Source of the DNA: Volvox africanus
Taxonomy: Eukaryota; Chlorophyta; Chlorophyceae; Chlamydomonadales; Volvocaceae
Assembly (NCBI GenBank): GCA_030268105.1
Contig: BSDZ01000079.1
Span: forward strand, 2,485,501 to 2,549,500
Length of the DNA stretch: 64,000 nucleotides
Direction of reading: 5' to 3'
Positions 22,555-36,600 of the stretch are shown one piece after another. Position numbers and translations under genes: made by a program. Within the stretch, counting starts at the first letter, position 1. Each line of letters starts with the position of its first letter. The notes beneath the pieces are model-generated. The model made no database searches. It had not been told where the DNA came from and saw nothing but the letters and a program-made list of their open reading frames with translations.

Positions 22555-24621
22555 TTTGTTAATTAAATTGTAAAATTCGAGTAGTAATAATAAAGTTAAG
22601 ATTACTGCATGTCTATAGCCAGTTAAATGACATGGACGTCGTACATCTGGATGTAGCGAGGCCAAGCACAATACCCGAAATATTCAAAATAATAACCTGA
22701 AAATAATATAAACCTTTTAACTGTTGCTACCATAACTTACCTACATGCTTAGATTTTGCTCAGAATGTTTGCGCAAGTTCTATTCTTACCTGAGGGGGCG
22801 ATAGGGGGTCGATGTGTGCAATAAAGCATTTGACACTGCAAATTTAGCCGGTATACTTTGCACCATCTTTAACAGTAATCTCGGCCGGTGACGTGCAAAG
22901 GCTCGACGAACCTTTGCGTAAGGCTGTAAAGATCAGCTGTTATATAAGCGAAAGGTCAGGACCTTCATAAGTTACCAGCAAACAACTTGGTTGCAACCCA
23001 GGATACGCTTGATTTTATTCATGGCTGTCAATTTGACTTCTGTGTGGTCCCCGCACAGTGAACGTATCCAGCACGTTGTGAGCACCTCGCATACCTCAAA
23101 ACAGGATTATGCTAAGGGCGCTGCATGAGACCATGCATGATTGCCCTGGCTGTGGTTCTGGCGGTGAAGCATGCGATGGGGGATGGAGCTGTGCAGTTGA
23201 TGTACGAACAAATGGCGAGATGCGATGTGGTCACGGGCGGCAGCAACAACCACTGTGCATGTTATGAGCCCAGTGCAAATATTGACCCCGCCGTGAGGAC
23301 ACCGTACGGAGTAGCCAAGGGATTTGGCCTTCATCAATGCGATGGCTGCTGCACATCCACTCCTGTAGTCCTCCCGCTGCTTGAGGAGCCTTTCTGTCGT
23401 ACACGCCTGGGTTTATTTTTCTTGAAAGGCCGAGTGTTTCAATCACGGGATGAGATTTGATGATGGCGTTTGTCTTATTACTCTAGAATGGATTATTAGC
23501 CGCTGGGGTTGGAGTGTGTTGGGACCCCAACCCCTCCTAGGCTTCCCTGCCCTGGACAACAGACAGCGGAAATCTATCCCGGTCCGCGGTTATCGAAACT
23601 CCGACGTCAGGTGTGCCTCGCCCTGCGCATTACCATCGGTCTCGACACCATGTTAGAAAGGAAAGCGCCCCCCCCTCTGCGGTGACCCCAGAACCCTCCC
23701 CAAAGAGGTATAGGGTTGAGGGTGACCGATACATGTATAAGATTGTGAAAGAAGAAACATGGCGAGGGCCGGGCGCCTTTTTTCTGACAAAAACCAGTGT
23801 AAAGCCCTAGCTTAAAGTCGTTCGGTACAGGCTCCAGGGCCCGCAGCTTCCATGTCCATCGCCAAAACACTTGTGTTCCCTGTCAGAAGTATCAAGACTC
23901 TTGGTCCCAAAGCCACTTTTCCAGATGACGTTTTACTTTGATTCAGGAGCGTGGACCAATTTATAACCCTCAAAAGTCTGAAGATAGGTTGGTTACCAGG
24001 GTTGATGAGGCTATCATCGATGCCTCCTCAACCTGCCTTACCGTCCTCATTCATTCCCAATCGTTCCGATCCTTTCTGATCATTTCGGCCCAATGTATAC
24101 CCGGACTTGTTGGGAAGAGTCACATTAGCGCCTGCAGTTGCAGGAGTGGTTAGAAGTTGGCCAAGTGCCGTTAACCTAAGCCTAACACGCAACCTGCTGG
24201 GTGCATCTCTGACACGTTTTCTGGCGGAGAAACTCTTACATCATGCATATTCTCCATGCATGCAACATGCGATCCGGCATTTAATGATCTGGCAGCTCTA
24301 CACGCCCTTCTCGAATTCCATATGTAGCCGACGCCATACCTGACCCGTAACTATTATGGCGCCGGATCCTAGATGGTGGTCATCGCCTTGATTTCTTGGG
24401 GTGGTGAGGAACTACGACTTGCATCGTTCACCAACATGTCACGGCCTGTGTCCAGAGTGCCTAAATGTCAAGCATCTGTCACCTTTCATGTCTGGTAACG
24501 CTATTTTTGTCGTGACACATCGTGTACAAATAGTGGCACAATAGTTGGGCATTGTTACTCAATTACGGGTGAGGACTTCTCCGTAATAGCAACTTTGCTG
24601 CTTTCGCAAATGACCACACGC
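22555..24621. other. Intergenic, no gene recognised
   Basis: About 2.07 kb lies between the APS kinase start and the methyltransferase stop. The first several hundred bases should be the APS kinase promoter. A 111-codon frame at 23125-23460 starts with ATG, has a hydrophobic start and is Cys-rich, but I recognise no family, see no joining exons, and do not call it a gene. Confidence 0.4.
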
Positions 24622-26666
24622 CTATGCCAGCGCCGCTGTTATCAAGAAGACGCTGGATGTTGTCGTCACAGCAGTCGGAAGGCCATACGACTTGGCTGCA
24701 TCCAGCCATGACAGGCATGCCATAGCACCCCAGCCACAGTCGCGAAAGAACTGCATGGGCGTTGGTGACGGTGGCGTTCATAATGATGTAAGGACTATAA
24801 ATATTAGTGTGGCAGGCGTGCCACAGGTAGTACTGGGTGGCACCTGCCACGCAACATGATCCTGTAGGTATCAAAACCAGACACCTCGTCCTATGCAGAG
24901 TTTCTTGCACGTGTGCTAAGTATCCAGTTTGTACCCTCACGTTCAATTTCCCATTATTATTCCAACATGTACGTTATATCATACTGGGGCTGGTAAAGTG
25001 CAATGAGGCATTTATCCTGGTAGCACCTGGCGGAGTACACGCTGTTTCGTACTGGTCCGTCATGCGCACTCGTGCTGGAGCTACTAATCATAATACCTTG
25101 GGAATATCTTCGCGGCACTTCCATTTAAACTCGTTGTTGAGCCTGTAAGTTGCCTGTCCCTCTCCTGAGGGACCTTTGCCACCGCTTGAGCGCGAGGATC
25201 CACCTTGTGGTGGCAGCAGTGTGGCACCGCCACTGCTATCCGCAGACCTCACAGCACGAATAACCGATGCTGCTATGATGCTCTCTGGCGCGGAAATAGA
25301 AGCAGCCTCCTGCATGGAATTTGACATTTCGCCACCATGGAAATCAAATGAACTTCAGCACCCGCTCTCACCCCCCGATAAAACCCGCGCCGTTGGATTT
25401 GCACCCCCAGTCTGACTCTCCCCATTCCTCACTGCATGCTCAGTCATGGCATGGCCACCCCTTCCCGGTCCGTCAAAGGCCCAGAACACGCCTCCTTGCC
25501 TGCAGCAGCGCACGTACGTCCGGCTCGTCCAGGTAGTATAGGAGCCCCTCCAGTACCCACAGTACTGGCGAGCTGCTGTCCAGGCCCTGATCCAACAACC
25601 CCCTTGACCAGCCGCTTCGCTGCAGGTCCACTGCGCAGCAACTCCATTCCGCAGCGTGAAGTGGGTAGCGCCACTTGACAGGGGCGCCGGACGCGGTTCT
25701 CACGGCGTCATCAACCCCTGCCTGTGTTGCCTGTGCCTGTTGTTGTTGTTGCTGCTGCTGCTGCTTTTGGGGCAAGATGAATTGAGCAGAGCCAGCACCA
25801 TTGTGGCCAGAGACAGCAGTGGGAGGTATCGCGACGCCAGCGTCTATCTGCGCCCCCAGGACCTGGAGCCGAGCTTGCTTTGCAGCCAGGACGTCTGTAC
25901 GGTCCACTTCAAACCAGCGCACACCTAGGGGCAATGGCAGCCGCCAGGGCCGCGCATCCAGACCCGAGCCCAGCAGCACCACCTGTCATGAAAGCAGGAG
26001 GGGGTTAGGCACCGCGTCGTCTCGTGCTTCAGATTTCCTTCTCCACCCGCCGACCTCTTCCCACCTGCCGGCATGGCCGCTCCGCTCTGCGCAATGTTGC
26101 AAGCAGCTCTTTATGACAGCTGTGGTCCCCGGCCTTTTCCCCTACTCCGGAGCCGCGCCACGTCACCGCCGTTACCACGTCATCAAAGAACTTCGTGCGC
26201 ATAATAAGCCGAGGGATGGGCCGCTGACATGGATGTAACCCGGCCATCGGCTCCGGCTGCAACAATGTCGACGTATTAGCCACGGGCCGGACCGCTGGTG
26301 CAGCGACCCTGTCGCGGGCCTGCACCGAGAGGCAGGCGTTAGTGCAGAGGGTATGTGCTGGGGGTGCTGACACTCGTGCTCATGGTACGACACGCCAATC
26401 AGAAGGGTGAACCTTGTAGGTTACATTGAGGGACTTGTCCAGGGCACCTCTCTCTGTTTAATGCAAAGAGCTGAGGGGCGACGCAAGCGTAAATGCGTGC
26501 TTACACCAGTGCCCACGGGAAACTGCCGATCTCCTACCCTTCGCGCATCCAGCGCCTCCTGCCCGCAAAGCCCAGCAGCAAGAGGGTCCAAGATGTACGG
26601 CTCGGGTTCTTCCGTCTCTACAGCACGATTTGCTGACATAGGGACAAGTGCAAGATGCCGCAACAT
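24622..26666 (-). CDS. Leucine carboxyl methyltransferase-like SAM-dependent methyltransferase
   Basis: Five exons are visible: a first exon from 26666 ending at 26538 or 26505, then 26146-26319, 25500-25982, 25097-25309 and 24622-24750. They give about 375-386 residues. Family signatures: RAVETEEPEPYILDPLAAGL (N-terminal helix), RPIPRLIMRTKFFDD, the SAM-binding VVLLGSGLDARPW then VRWFEVDR, VLWVLEGLLYYL, SAPESIIAAS, and FKWKC ... FFRDCGWGA near the C-terminus. The enzyme class transfers methyl groups from SAM; the substrate is unknown, and bacterial and algal members of this superfamily are mostly uncharacterised. A poly-Gln insert (near 25740-25770) sits after the SAM motif. The intron at 25310-25499 appears to be GC-AG, because only the GC donor keeps the normal spacing between the YYL and SAPES motifs. 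The end of exon 1 and the exact start are uncertain. Confidence 0.82.
25739..25769. repeat. CAG/CAA tract encoding poly-Gln
   Basis: A CTG/TTG repeat on the plus strand encodes about nine glutamines plus neighbours in the methyltransferase. It sits in an insert between conserved strands of the SAM domain. Confidence 0.85.
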
Positions 26667-27636
26667 GAAAATAAGAAAGATGCGACATGTGGACCAGTCA
26701 ACTCACGGATCAAGCATGTTACGAGGAAAATAATGCCAAGGGTGAGACTGGGTACGGCACTCTACGGCTGGACGAGCGTGCGAGTGGGCGAGAACCAGTT
26801 GTGGTGGGAGTATGAGACATATGGAGCTGAAACCGAAACAACACTCAGCGCGGGATATGAATTTGCTCCAAAACACATCAATACTTCTTTCACGTCGGTA
26901 CGGTGTTTGGTTTGGCCCCCATATATTTGCGGCACCCCTCACCTGCAATTAGACACGCACTGAACGAGACGAGACCTGCAGAGAATATAATGTCAAGCTG
27001 TCCTTAAGGCTGCTTTTAGGTTTGGGGGTAAGCAATTGGGCTCAGAATTCCAAGTTACCAATCAAATTGTACAAACCGAGTACGGACTACTCAAAGATGC
27101 TTTCATCCTGTCAAGAGGGGTCGCCCGCTTATTTCTTACTTTCTAGACCACCATATATTCCGGACTCCTGTATGACCTTATGATCTATCTTCTTTCTACG
27201 CCTCTTTAAGATATGTCTTAAAACTAAGCGCAGGCCCTCTTCGGCAACGATAATTAGGGCCAACAAGGCCGGCAACGTCCTTGCCTTAGGCATCATTTGG
27301 CAAACGGTATAAGCAATACAAACATTCACAGAAGATCCCAGTTCCAAAATGAAAATGTGCAAACTAAAGACATGGCAATCTCAATCGTACAGCTGTGTAC
27401 GGGTCCTTACAGCTTCCGTCACAGATGAGTTTCCAATACCTATACACTGAGTATAAGGCTACACGCATCACCTCCTACATCACTAACGAACCATATTATG
27501 TATAACCTCTATAATACCTAATGTCGGACTTTCTTCAACTTAAGCAGGACACCCCTAATGCTTTGGCCTAATGCTTTGGCCTTCCGCCAGATCTGTCTCT
27601 CTTATGGTATAGACTTGAAATGCGCTTCTTGAAGCC
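26667..27636. promoter_or_regulatory. Divergent intergenic region
   Basis: About 1 kb separates the minus-strand methyltransferase start from the first exon of the plus-strand receptor cyclase, so it should hold both promoters. No coding frame with similarity was found. A short direct repeat of ctaatgctttggc occurs twice at about 27556-27581. Confidence 0.4.
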
Positions 27637-30600
27637 ATGCATGTTCGCTCTGTGTTTTTTGTGGCTTTGCTCCTCGCCACACGCATCTGCGCCGAGAGCA
27701 ATTTTTGTAATATTGAAAGTTGGAAAAGTGCCATTAACAAAAGGTACGCCCGTCCTGACACAACGTTACTTCCTATATACGAAGGAATCCGTTAACAAGC
27801 TCATTATCGCCGTAGTTGCACGAGCAATGATACACAAATCGCCCATCAACTTATTTTGAGTGCATCTTCCTGCAATTCTTCGCCCGAATTCGATAAGGTA
27901 CGCCTTGAGCAGCCCTCACTAACTTCTGGCGTATACAGTATCGACTGAACGTAGTTTTTTAAAGTCAGTTATGATGCTATCGTGATGCAGGAGCTACGTG
28001 TCTTCACACTCGAACCGTATCTTAATCAGACGCTGCAGCGGAGAGCTCCCCAACCGCTTAAAACGGATGATAACTCTATGAGCATAGTAATAGTTGTTAA
28101 TCTCAACGCCACTACATTAAGTGCTTTGGAAGAGTTGCATCGTGACCTAGTCTCTTACTACGATGGCTTTGTTACCGAGGCGGAAGTGCTGCCGGAGTTT
28201 GCAAGAGTTGACTTTGTGGCGCCCCTGGATAAAGCAATTATTTCAGAGTAAGGAAACATGTTTTACTCGGCTTGACCCTCTTCCCAGAAGGTTGACTTTC
28301 CGTTGGGGTTGTTCCTACACGCCCGCAGGCCGGAATTGAATTGGTTTCGGATAAACCGATTTTACAGGGGTTTCTCGGCTACACATGCCACGAGGGTGTA
28401 CGGCGTACCCCTTGGGGGAGCTGGCGTGTTTACCTACTATCGACGGGACTTATTCCAGCGTTACAACCTCACCATCCCCACGACATGGCAAGGACTATTG
28501 AGTATGGCGGAGGCGTGGACCGCGAACCCGCCTAATGCCAGCATATCGCCGTTTTGCATGAGCCTCCGCTCATGTAAGCCTTTGCCTGGCCACATCCGGG
28601 TGAAGACGATGGGAAGCAGTTATGCGGGGCGGTAGAGGTCTAGGAGGCAATGAGGGACGATAGGGGAAGGGAGACTCAGCAGGTTTGATTTAGTTCAGAT
28701 TACCGGAGTAACCGCGTTCATGTGAATCCGTGGACGCCAGGCCGGGCATTTGCGATGTGGATTGCAAAGTAGGTATTGTCGTTAATACCGCTCACATGTG
28801 ACTAGCAATTGCCCGTCATCTACTGCCCCTGAGCACCACGACGTACAGTGCGAGCTACACTGTGTGAATGGCATCGCCACGACCACTAGAGTACTGGCGT
28901 TCTGATTCTGGCGCTGCTCTCAATCCAAGGGATACGAGTATTGCTGCTGTCGCAGCCTGGATTGCAGTTGAGGGTACTATCATGGGCGGATGTTGTTGCA
29001 ACTTTGCCGGATGATGGTTGCAATCATTCCCCATGCCTTTGCTAAACATCCAGATTGTGCGAGGACGGTGCTGCTCAGCATCGCAGCGCCTTACATGCAA
29101 GCGTCTGGAACGCGCGATGGCTTCCTCATCGACCCCAGAAACGGCACAGTGCTGTTCAACTCCACCGGCTTCAGATCCGCACTGCGGACATGGCAGCAGC
29201 TTATGGCGCTGAGCACCCTTGACGCCAACGCCAGTTGCGGCACAGGCTCGGACCGCTTCGCAGAAGGCGGGTGTCTCATGACGGTGCAGCTTTTTGAGAA
29301 GTTCAAGGTGGGGGCACGGCGGGACGGGGCAGACTGACGTAACGGGAAGCAGACTGTGACGCGCTCACCTCTGGTGTTGGGAGTCGTGCATGAACATCCG
29401 ACGTGTGGGATTTCTGCTTCGTGGGACGGAACTGGCTTGATGTGCAGATCGGGGCATCGCCAGGTGCATGCCTAGTTGCACTCTCTGCAGTGCATAGAGA
29501 GGCATTCACAAGGGTAGGCAATTGGTAAGACGGATGGGCCTGCACGTAGTAGAACCGGTCGCTGTCACATGGTTGGCTAGGTCTCGCGTTGTCTCTGCCA
29601 GGTTACGTTCATGGAGATAGGAAACTTGAAGCCTAAGCAGTAAGGCGGGCTTAGGGTTGAAGGGGCTCCGCAACCAGATGACAGCGGGACATGGAGTGGA
29701 GTGGATACAGTTCGATGACATCTCTATGTGCGCATTGTTGGATGTAAGCATACGCTCCTTATCTTCGCCCCAACTAATTTGCTTGGTTGCAATATTTGGG
29801 CCACTGAGTTCCTTTAGGTGTACGCATCAAACACGAGTTCTGTGAGCGGTAATTTGGGCGTGGCTCTTCCGCCAGGCAGCATCTCCGTGATGAATCGCAC
29901 CACAGACAAAATGGAGCCCTGTACACGTACCTCGTGCCCCTACGCCAGATGTGCGAGTCAGGAAGAGGTGGGCATAGAAACCTATTGTTTATATGGGTCG
30001 GATGGTAGTAGGGCTGCTGGTTAGTGGTCAAAAACGGGCAGCTGGGAATTCCAGGTATGGGAATTATCGAAGGCACTTACCATTCCGTCTTAGGGTGCCT
30101 TTTATGTCCACACCCAGTTTCGCTGCACCGGCTGGTACTCCCCTTGGCTGGCGGTATCGCGGAGGTAGGTTTTCGGAAATGCTGCGGTCATCGTCGGCAG
30201 GGGAGCCACACGGTTACCAGAGGGTAACCTGACTCAACTGTCGATTGTCGTCCACCCAACTGACCGAACAAAAATGATTCTAGATGCATTACGTATCCTA
30301 CTGGACGCGCACGAAGGAAAAGTCGGAAGCGAGTGGCGGGGCACCTGAACTATTGGTAAAGGTCCGGAGCCTCCGGAGTGGTACTATCTAAAGATGACGC
30401 ACTAAAACCTCGGTTTGAGGCCTAAGAATCTTCTCCTCCGCTGGACTGCGCTTGCGTCAGCCTTAATGCTTAAGTGTCCATAAAACAAACTATATTTTGT
30501 CGCATTCGTCTCATATAGGACGTGACTCGCGGCGGCGGCGGCAGTAGTGGCGGCGACGGCTCTCAGTTGATCAATTCGGCACCATTCATGTGGGGCGGCC

Positions 30601-33600
30601 TGGTGGGCATGGTCAGCGCTCACAACCCAGCTCGAATCCAGACGCAGGTGCTCCGGTACTTCTCCGACCTCACCTCGAACTGGAGCCTGGACAACGTCTT
30701 ACGGAAAGGATCGCGTAGGTGCAACTGGGAAGGGGGGCCAGCCAGGAGGGTAAGGAAGCAACGTGCACACAATTGAAACGAAATGTCCAAGGGGAAGTAC
30801 AAGTAGAAGATGTATAGCCGGCCGGCGCGGTAAAGATGGACATTGGGCGGGGCCTTGGGCTACACATACATTACGTAGCCCTCCGCAGGAGTGCGCAACT
30901 TTTGTTTTGACCCCAAGTTCAAGTTTTCCCGCCGTATTCCCTATCAGTTGTTATATTCCGTTGTCCGGCTTCTGCCGTAATGACGCGTGTTTTTGTCCCT
31001 GCCAGAAATCGCACCCTTCAGAGCTGATCATTGGAGTCCCGCCGCCCAGCACAACTGGACCGACGCGGGGTATACGGAAGTGGCGGTACAACAGATGCTT
31101 GATGTATTGCGTCGCTTGCACGCCTGCCCCAATGTGGCGCCACATTTGCGCCTGCCGGGCCAGGATGACATGAGCCGCATGCTCAGCGTCGCGCTTGCCA
31201 ACCTTACAGTTGGCCAGACGCCGGAGACGGTTGCAGCAGCACTGCAGGCATCGGTGGAGGCATTGCTGCTGGCGCGGTACGGCATGGTGAACGGTACATA
31301 CGGCTTCCTCAGCCTGTACCGCCAGCAGTTGGGCTACGTGGAGAGCAGCAGCACTGACCCGCCGGTAAGGACATGGGCCTTTTGCCTTCCGAATGGTTGT
31401 ACAACGTGGGCGTGAAATTGAGGATATATAAACGGACGGCAAAGGACAGTCGCGTAGGTTCGCAGAGGGTCTGAACTGGCAACGAAGGGCGATGCACGAA
31501 GCAGCCGTCTCAGCCCCCCCTGTACACTGTATGCCTTAGCTGAGATATGCAATTAGTACGCTTGCCTATCATGGTTCCAGCCTTTCATCACTCCCAACGC
31601 GCTCTTCCTCGCGCTATAGCGCTTTAGTGCACAACAGTGAAAATGATGCATATTTATGGACGCGCATGGGGACCAGCAGCGGGGAGGGACGCATTACTTA
31701 GATGATTGGACCTTGTGCTGTAGCTACTTCGCGTCCGTGTCAGAGTCCGCATGATGTTTTCTTATCTTTCGCTCCCCGTTCCGGCGCTTGTGGCACCATC
31801 CTGCAGGTGCCTCCCGACCACGGCGGCACTAGCGGCGTGTCGCGACAGTCAGTGGTAGTGATCGCGGTGGTGGTTGGGCTTGTAGTATTATTAGGTGCAG
31901 TAGTGGTGTTGGAGGTGCGAAACAAGCGCCGCCACAAGGACCTCCTGGGCCGGGTCAAGCCACCGCTGGGCGACCCGGACACCACCATTGTCGTGACGTC
32001 GATACAGGTAGGCAGGCCATTGCCAAGGTGTTTTCCTCTCTTTCCTGTGTTGCGCGCTGTCCTCCCACGTGCCCCTTTCACGGTATGTCCCCAACTGCAA
32101 AGGACTTCGATGAGCTCTGGGAGGTGCTAAACTCCGATGCCTCGGAGCGCGCGCTACAGCAATTCAGCGACCTAATGGACAGCCTACTGCAGCGCTACAG
32201 TGGCTACCGCCGCGCGCCCAGTGAGGAGGAGGAGGATGTGGTGGCCGCCTTTCATTGCCCTCGTGACGCCTGCGAGTTTGCGCTGGAGCTACAACGAAGG
32301 CTGCTGCACCTTCGGTGGCCCAAACACGTGCTAGAGATGAAGCAATTCAGGCCGCAGTATTTGGCCCAGACGTAAGCCGGCCAGGCTCTTAGACGGGGTT
32401 GCGAACGGAGATCAGAAGACGATAAGTTACGAATGCAACAGCCAGCGGCCTTGGGGAATGGAAGCGGAAGCAAAGTAAAAACACCTGCGAGCCCTGTCTC
32501 AAATTGTCACTGCCAGTGCAATGTTTATACTACACTCCTCAGCATTACCTCAGCGCACTTGATCGGGGCTTGGAAGGATATAGTGGATTTCGGACATGGC
32601 AATAGGAAGGACAGTACATCTGGCTGCACGTGCATGAGGGCAGCTGGGGTCATGCTTTACCTGTAGTGGCCTAGCTTTGACATTAAACTCCATGGACCCT
32701 TGCAACGGGGCCAACTCTGGCATCAAAACATTAACAGCGGGCTTGCGAGCAGCGTCAACTAGTTCACCCATGGGTTTGATCTCTAAATATTTCCTGCTAC
32801 CCTTGCAGCAATCGTGCACCCAGTTTTAATCAAGGCTACAACGCTGCTAGGGTGCCTATGCCACCGCTGGCGGGATCTGTGCCGGTAAGGAGCTCAGGCA
32901 CGCAGTTAACTGAATGTGTGCGTGGCATGCGTGCAGACGCCGTGACACACAGGTTTAGGCTTGCTTACTCCGTGTTGGAGCGGGTTTGAGGGTTGGTTGC
33001 AAGATCGCGTGCAAGTCGAGCCGGACCCAGAAATGGTCTCCGGAAGCCCAGACCTTGTACGCGCTTCTGCTGTAGAACGAGCAAGATGGGGATGGGGTGC
33101 TGGAATGGCTGCATGTCGGGATTTCGTTACGACCGTGCTGCATATCTCTACCGGGCTCCAGTTCCCAATTCCTTATCTCGCCCCTCCACATATGCACAGC
33201 AGGCCGAGGATGACGATAAGCTATTCACGTTGAACACCGGCACCGAGAACGTCCGTAGCTTCGGCGAGCAGTGTGTCGTCTCGTGGACCCCTACTGACGC
33301 GACCGCATCCGACGCAGAGTTGGTCTTCTGTGGTATCCGGGCCCGCGTGGGTGTATGCGCAGTGGGCTTTTCACAATTGGCGCTGGACGCGGATCCTGGC
33401 CGCAACTGCGTCTTCTTCATTGGCGAGGCGGTGGAAGTTGCAGCAGCCGCGGCAGCAGCGGCGCAGGGCGGTATGGTGCTTATTCCACAGAGCACCTTCC
33501 GGCAGCTACACCTGGAGGTGCTTGCAGAGCAATGCCTGGTGAGGCAAGGGCAGGGGCTGGGCGGACCTCCTAAGGAAAGATGGCTGCAGGTAGAGGCGGA

Positions 33601-36600
33601 GGCGTTTTCCCTAGTCCCTATTGGGCACAGGAAAGAGGAATGACAGGGACCTTAAGATGGAGGGAGGTTGGGTGACGTGTCCACGTCGGCTACCTACCAA
33701 AACCGCGCACCCAGGCGTCCTCCCTCGCGCATTTCCCCTGGTATTCTTTTGATTCAATCATATTTCTCACCTAATCCCGTTCTACCCTGGTTTCCGAACT
33801 CAGTTCTGTCACCTTGGGGAGTACCAGCTGACGGCTGAGCTTCCTCCGATGGACCTGTACCTGGCACTGGACCGTCAGCTGCTAGGCCGGCTAGCCTTAT
33901 TTGGTCCGCTGTCCTGTTACATGCAGTGGAGCCAGGGGGCCTTTGCAGCGCCAGTGCATAGCGCCAGCATGGTGTTCACGCACGTGGTGGGGGTACAGAC
34001 GCTACTGGCCTGGAACTATGACCTTATGCAGGTGGGTGGCTGGTCAGGGCCGGCGGTTAGGCTGGGCCAATAGGAGGTGGGACATGCCAGGAAAACACTA
34101 GTCGAGGACCTCACGCACGCAGCTACGAGGGGCGTGAAGCAGTTTCTGTGACTGTACTACCTCTCCCTTCATGGGGCGCCGGCTCCTTCTTCCCTGCCAC
34201 GTACTGGAATATGCCCCGCTGGGCTACGGTGCGGCATGTAGGTTTGGGTTCCTGCCCCCATGTTAATCTTACCAGGCGCCATCCCATCGCGTGGTAGCTA
34301 CGCTCGTTAACGCCCAACCTCCCTTCTTAACTTGATAGGACGTAATTGAGACGTTCACCAAGCTTGCTCAAGTGGAGCTGCAGCAGGCGGGTGGCTACCT
34401 GGTGGAACATGTGGAGGGCTTCATGCTAACTGCCTTCCACTCACCTGCGGACGCGATCCTTTGGGGACTGAGGATGCAGGAGCTTATGCTCAAGGAGAAC
34501 TGGTGAGGGAAGGTGTGATACAGATTTCCTAGGAAGTGTTGTCCCACGCAATGCCAAATGTCAAATACACCGGCCATAGGCAGCGGTTCGGGCTGCGGGC
34601 ATAATTATCTGGTGTTGAGTTGGAGGGGTGGGCGCAGTGCTGCATGCGGGCTACCCCACTCCAGTAATCCGGAACGCAGTAAGCATAACCACTCCATCGA
34701 GCTGCAGCTTCTGGTCCAGTGCCTTCATCTGCCGCCGCGTTCGCATTAGGCCGCAACCCTGGTCCCTCCGCGGCCCGGATCTGCAGTCTCAAATGGCATG
34801 CTCTCTGACTGCACATTCCCAGAGCGAGTTTTCAACTGCCAAGACGAAGCTCGAGCCCAATTACTTTCATCTACCCTCCGAACTGCTCCCGAAACGCCTT
34901 CAGGCCAGAGGAGCTCCTCGCACATGAGCTATGCGAGGAGGTGACAGTGACGGTCCCCGTGCGGGGCGGTGATGTGACCTCCGCTACCGTGTTCCGTGGT
35001 CCTCGCCTCAAGACTGGCATTGACATCGGCCATGTGCTAGCGCGGCTACACACCATGACGGGCCGCATGACATATCGAGGCAAGGTAAAGCAGGGCAGCT
35101 GCTGGCAGGAGCGGCTGAGAGCTGGGAGTTGCATCGCCCTCGTAGATTACTTTGCAGATCGCTGGTATTTCGCTTCCTTCCTTGTGCATGAGGCCTGGTC
35201 ATCTCAGCGGGGCAGAGGTTCTGTCCATATCCTCCTATGCTGGTTGCGTCAGTGCCGACAAGTATCGCCGCGAAGCCACGTAGTATCATGATCCATGGAG
35301 GAAAGATGCACGAAAGATGCACTCGGCGTCCATGCAGAAGTGTCTCTATGGATGCGCTCCGTCCTGATCCCTCGCCGTCAGCCCGATTTTGCCGTGTCTC
35401 CTGCTCCCGGAACGCACACATGCAGGTTATGAATCGAGCTGCGCGCATCTCTGCGGCGGCAAGCTCCGGTCAGGTACATATTGTCTTCGCAAGAGTGCTT
35501 TATTATTGTGTTCATTGGTGCTTCGACAGGTGACAAGTACAGGTCAATAAGTGAGGCGTCTTCATTCTGCATTGTACGCTTCTTACTGAACCTTTCCCTG
35601 GCTGTTCATTTCGCTTGGTGCATCCCAGTATCATGTGCCAACTACTTCCTGCCGACCCGTCAATCCGTCCGTCCGTTACTAAATTCTGATTGTAACATGG
35701 CGTCAGAAAGCTTACATAGACTGGGTTCCACGCCCGTCCCACGGATAACCCGCCGGCAGGTCCTGTGCTCTTCAGAAGCTTGGGAGTCTTGCACCGCCTC
35801 CGCATCGGCGCTTCGGTTGGTGTCCGCTACAAGCCTGGGTCTATTCCAGCTGAAAGGCATTCAGGAGCGCATCGAAGTGTTCCACTGCACGTAAGGCTTA
35901 ATGGTTCAGGCTTAGGCTTGGGCTGTTAGGTGCGATGCCGTCGCGGACATGGCGGCATGTTCGGAGACCTGGACAATGGCTCGCCGCCGCTATCGGTCCC
36001 TGGCGGATATGCCTCCTGGCTGACACTATCAGTCCCTGTTTGCACTTTCATACCCACAACCACAAATCCTTGCATCCACAATAACCTGATTGGTTGCGGA
36101 ATAATAATCACTATTTCACAGTTTACCGCCCCCTTTCCTCTTTCCTTCGCGTGTCTTTGCCCTTCTTGTTCTTTGTATTTACTGCGCCCTCTCTTCGCTT
36201 TCGTCCTGCAGCTACCAGCGCCACATGCCCAGCTCTACAAGGCGAAGCAGTACCGTCAGCGTTGGCGTCGTCAGCTCTTCCGATAACCGCCGAAAGAGCG
36301 CCGTGGTGTTGTCGTCCATGTCACACGCCTCCCATCACACCACCTCCTATCGTACATCGCTCCATAACAGCGTGGCATTGGAGCACGTTTCTTCATCGGA
36401 TCCCACCGGCGGCAGACGCGGTTCACAAGCCTCTTCTGCCGCCTTTGTAGGCCGCGGCAGCCTCGGAGGCGGACAGCTGTCGGACATGTTGCACACGGTC
36501 GGGACAGATGCTGACCGGACGAACGCTAGCAGCGTCGGCCCGGGGCCAGTGCTGACGACTGTGACCGCGAACGCGTTGCGCCATCGCATGGCACTTGGGC

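Noticed and set aside
23125..23460. 111-codon ATG-started Cys-rich ORF
   Set aside because: No recognisable family, no neighbouring exon and no supporting context; left as unassigned intergenic sequence.
27553..27582. Short direct repeat ctaatgctttggc as a target-site duplication
   Set aside because: The two copies are adjacent with no element between them; more likely a local slippage duplication.
32961..33643. 216-codon ORF running through the intron before the 33200 exon of receptor cyclase 1
   Set aside because: Only the part after the acceptor at 33199 is in the frame matching the cyclase domain; the upstream part is intron in a different context.
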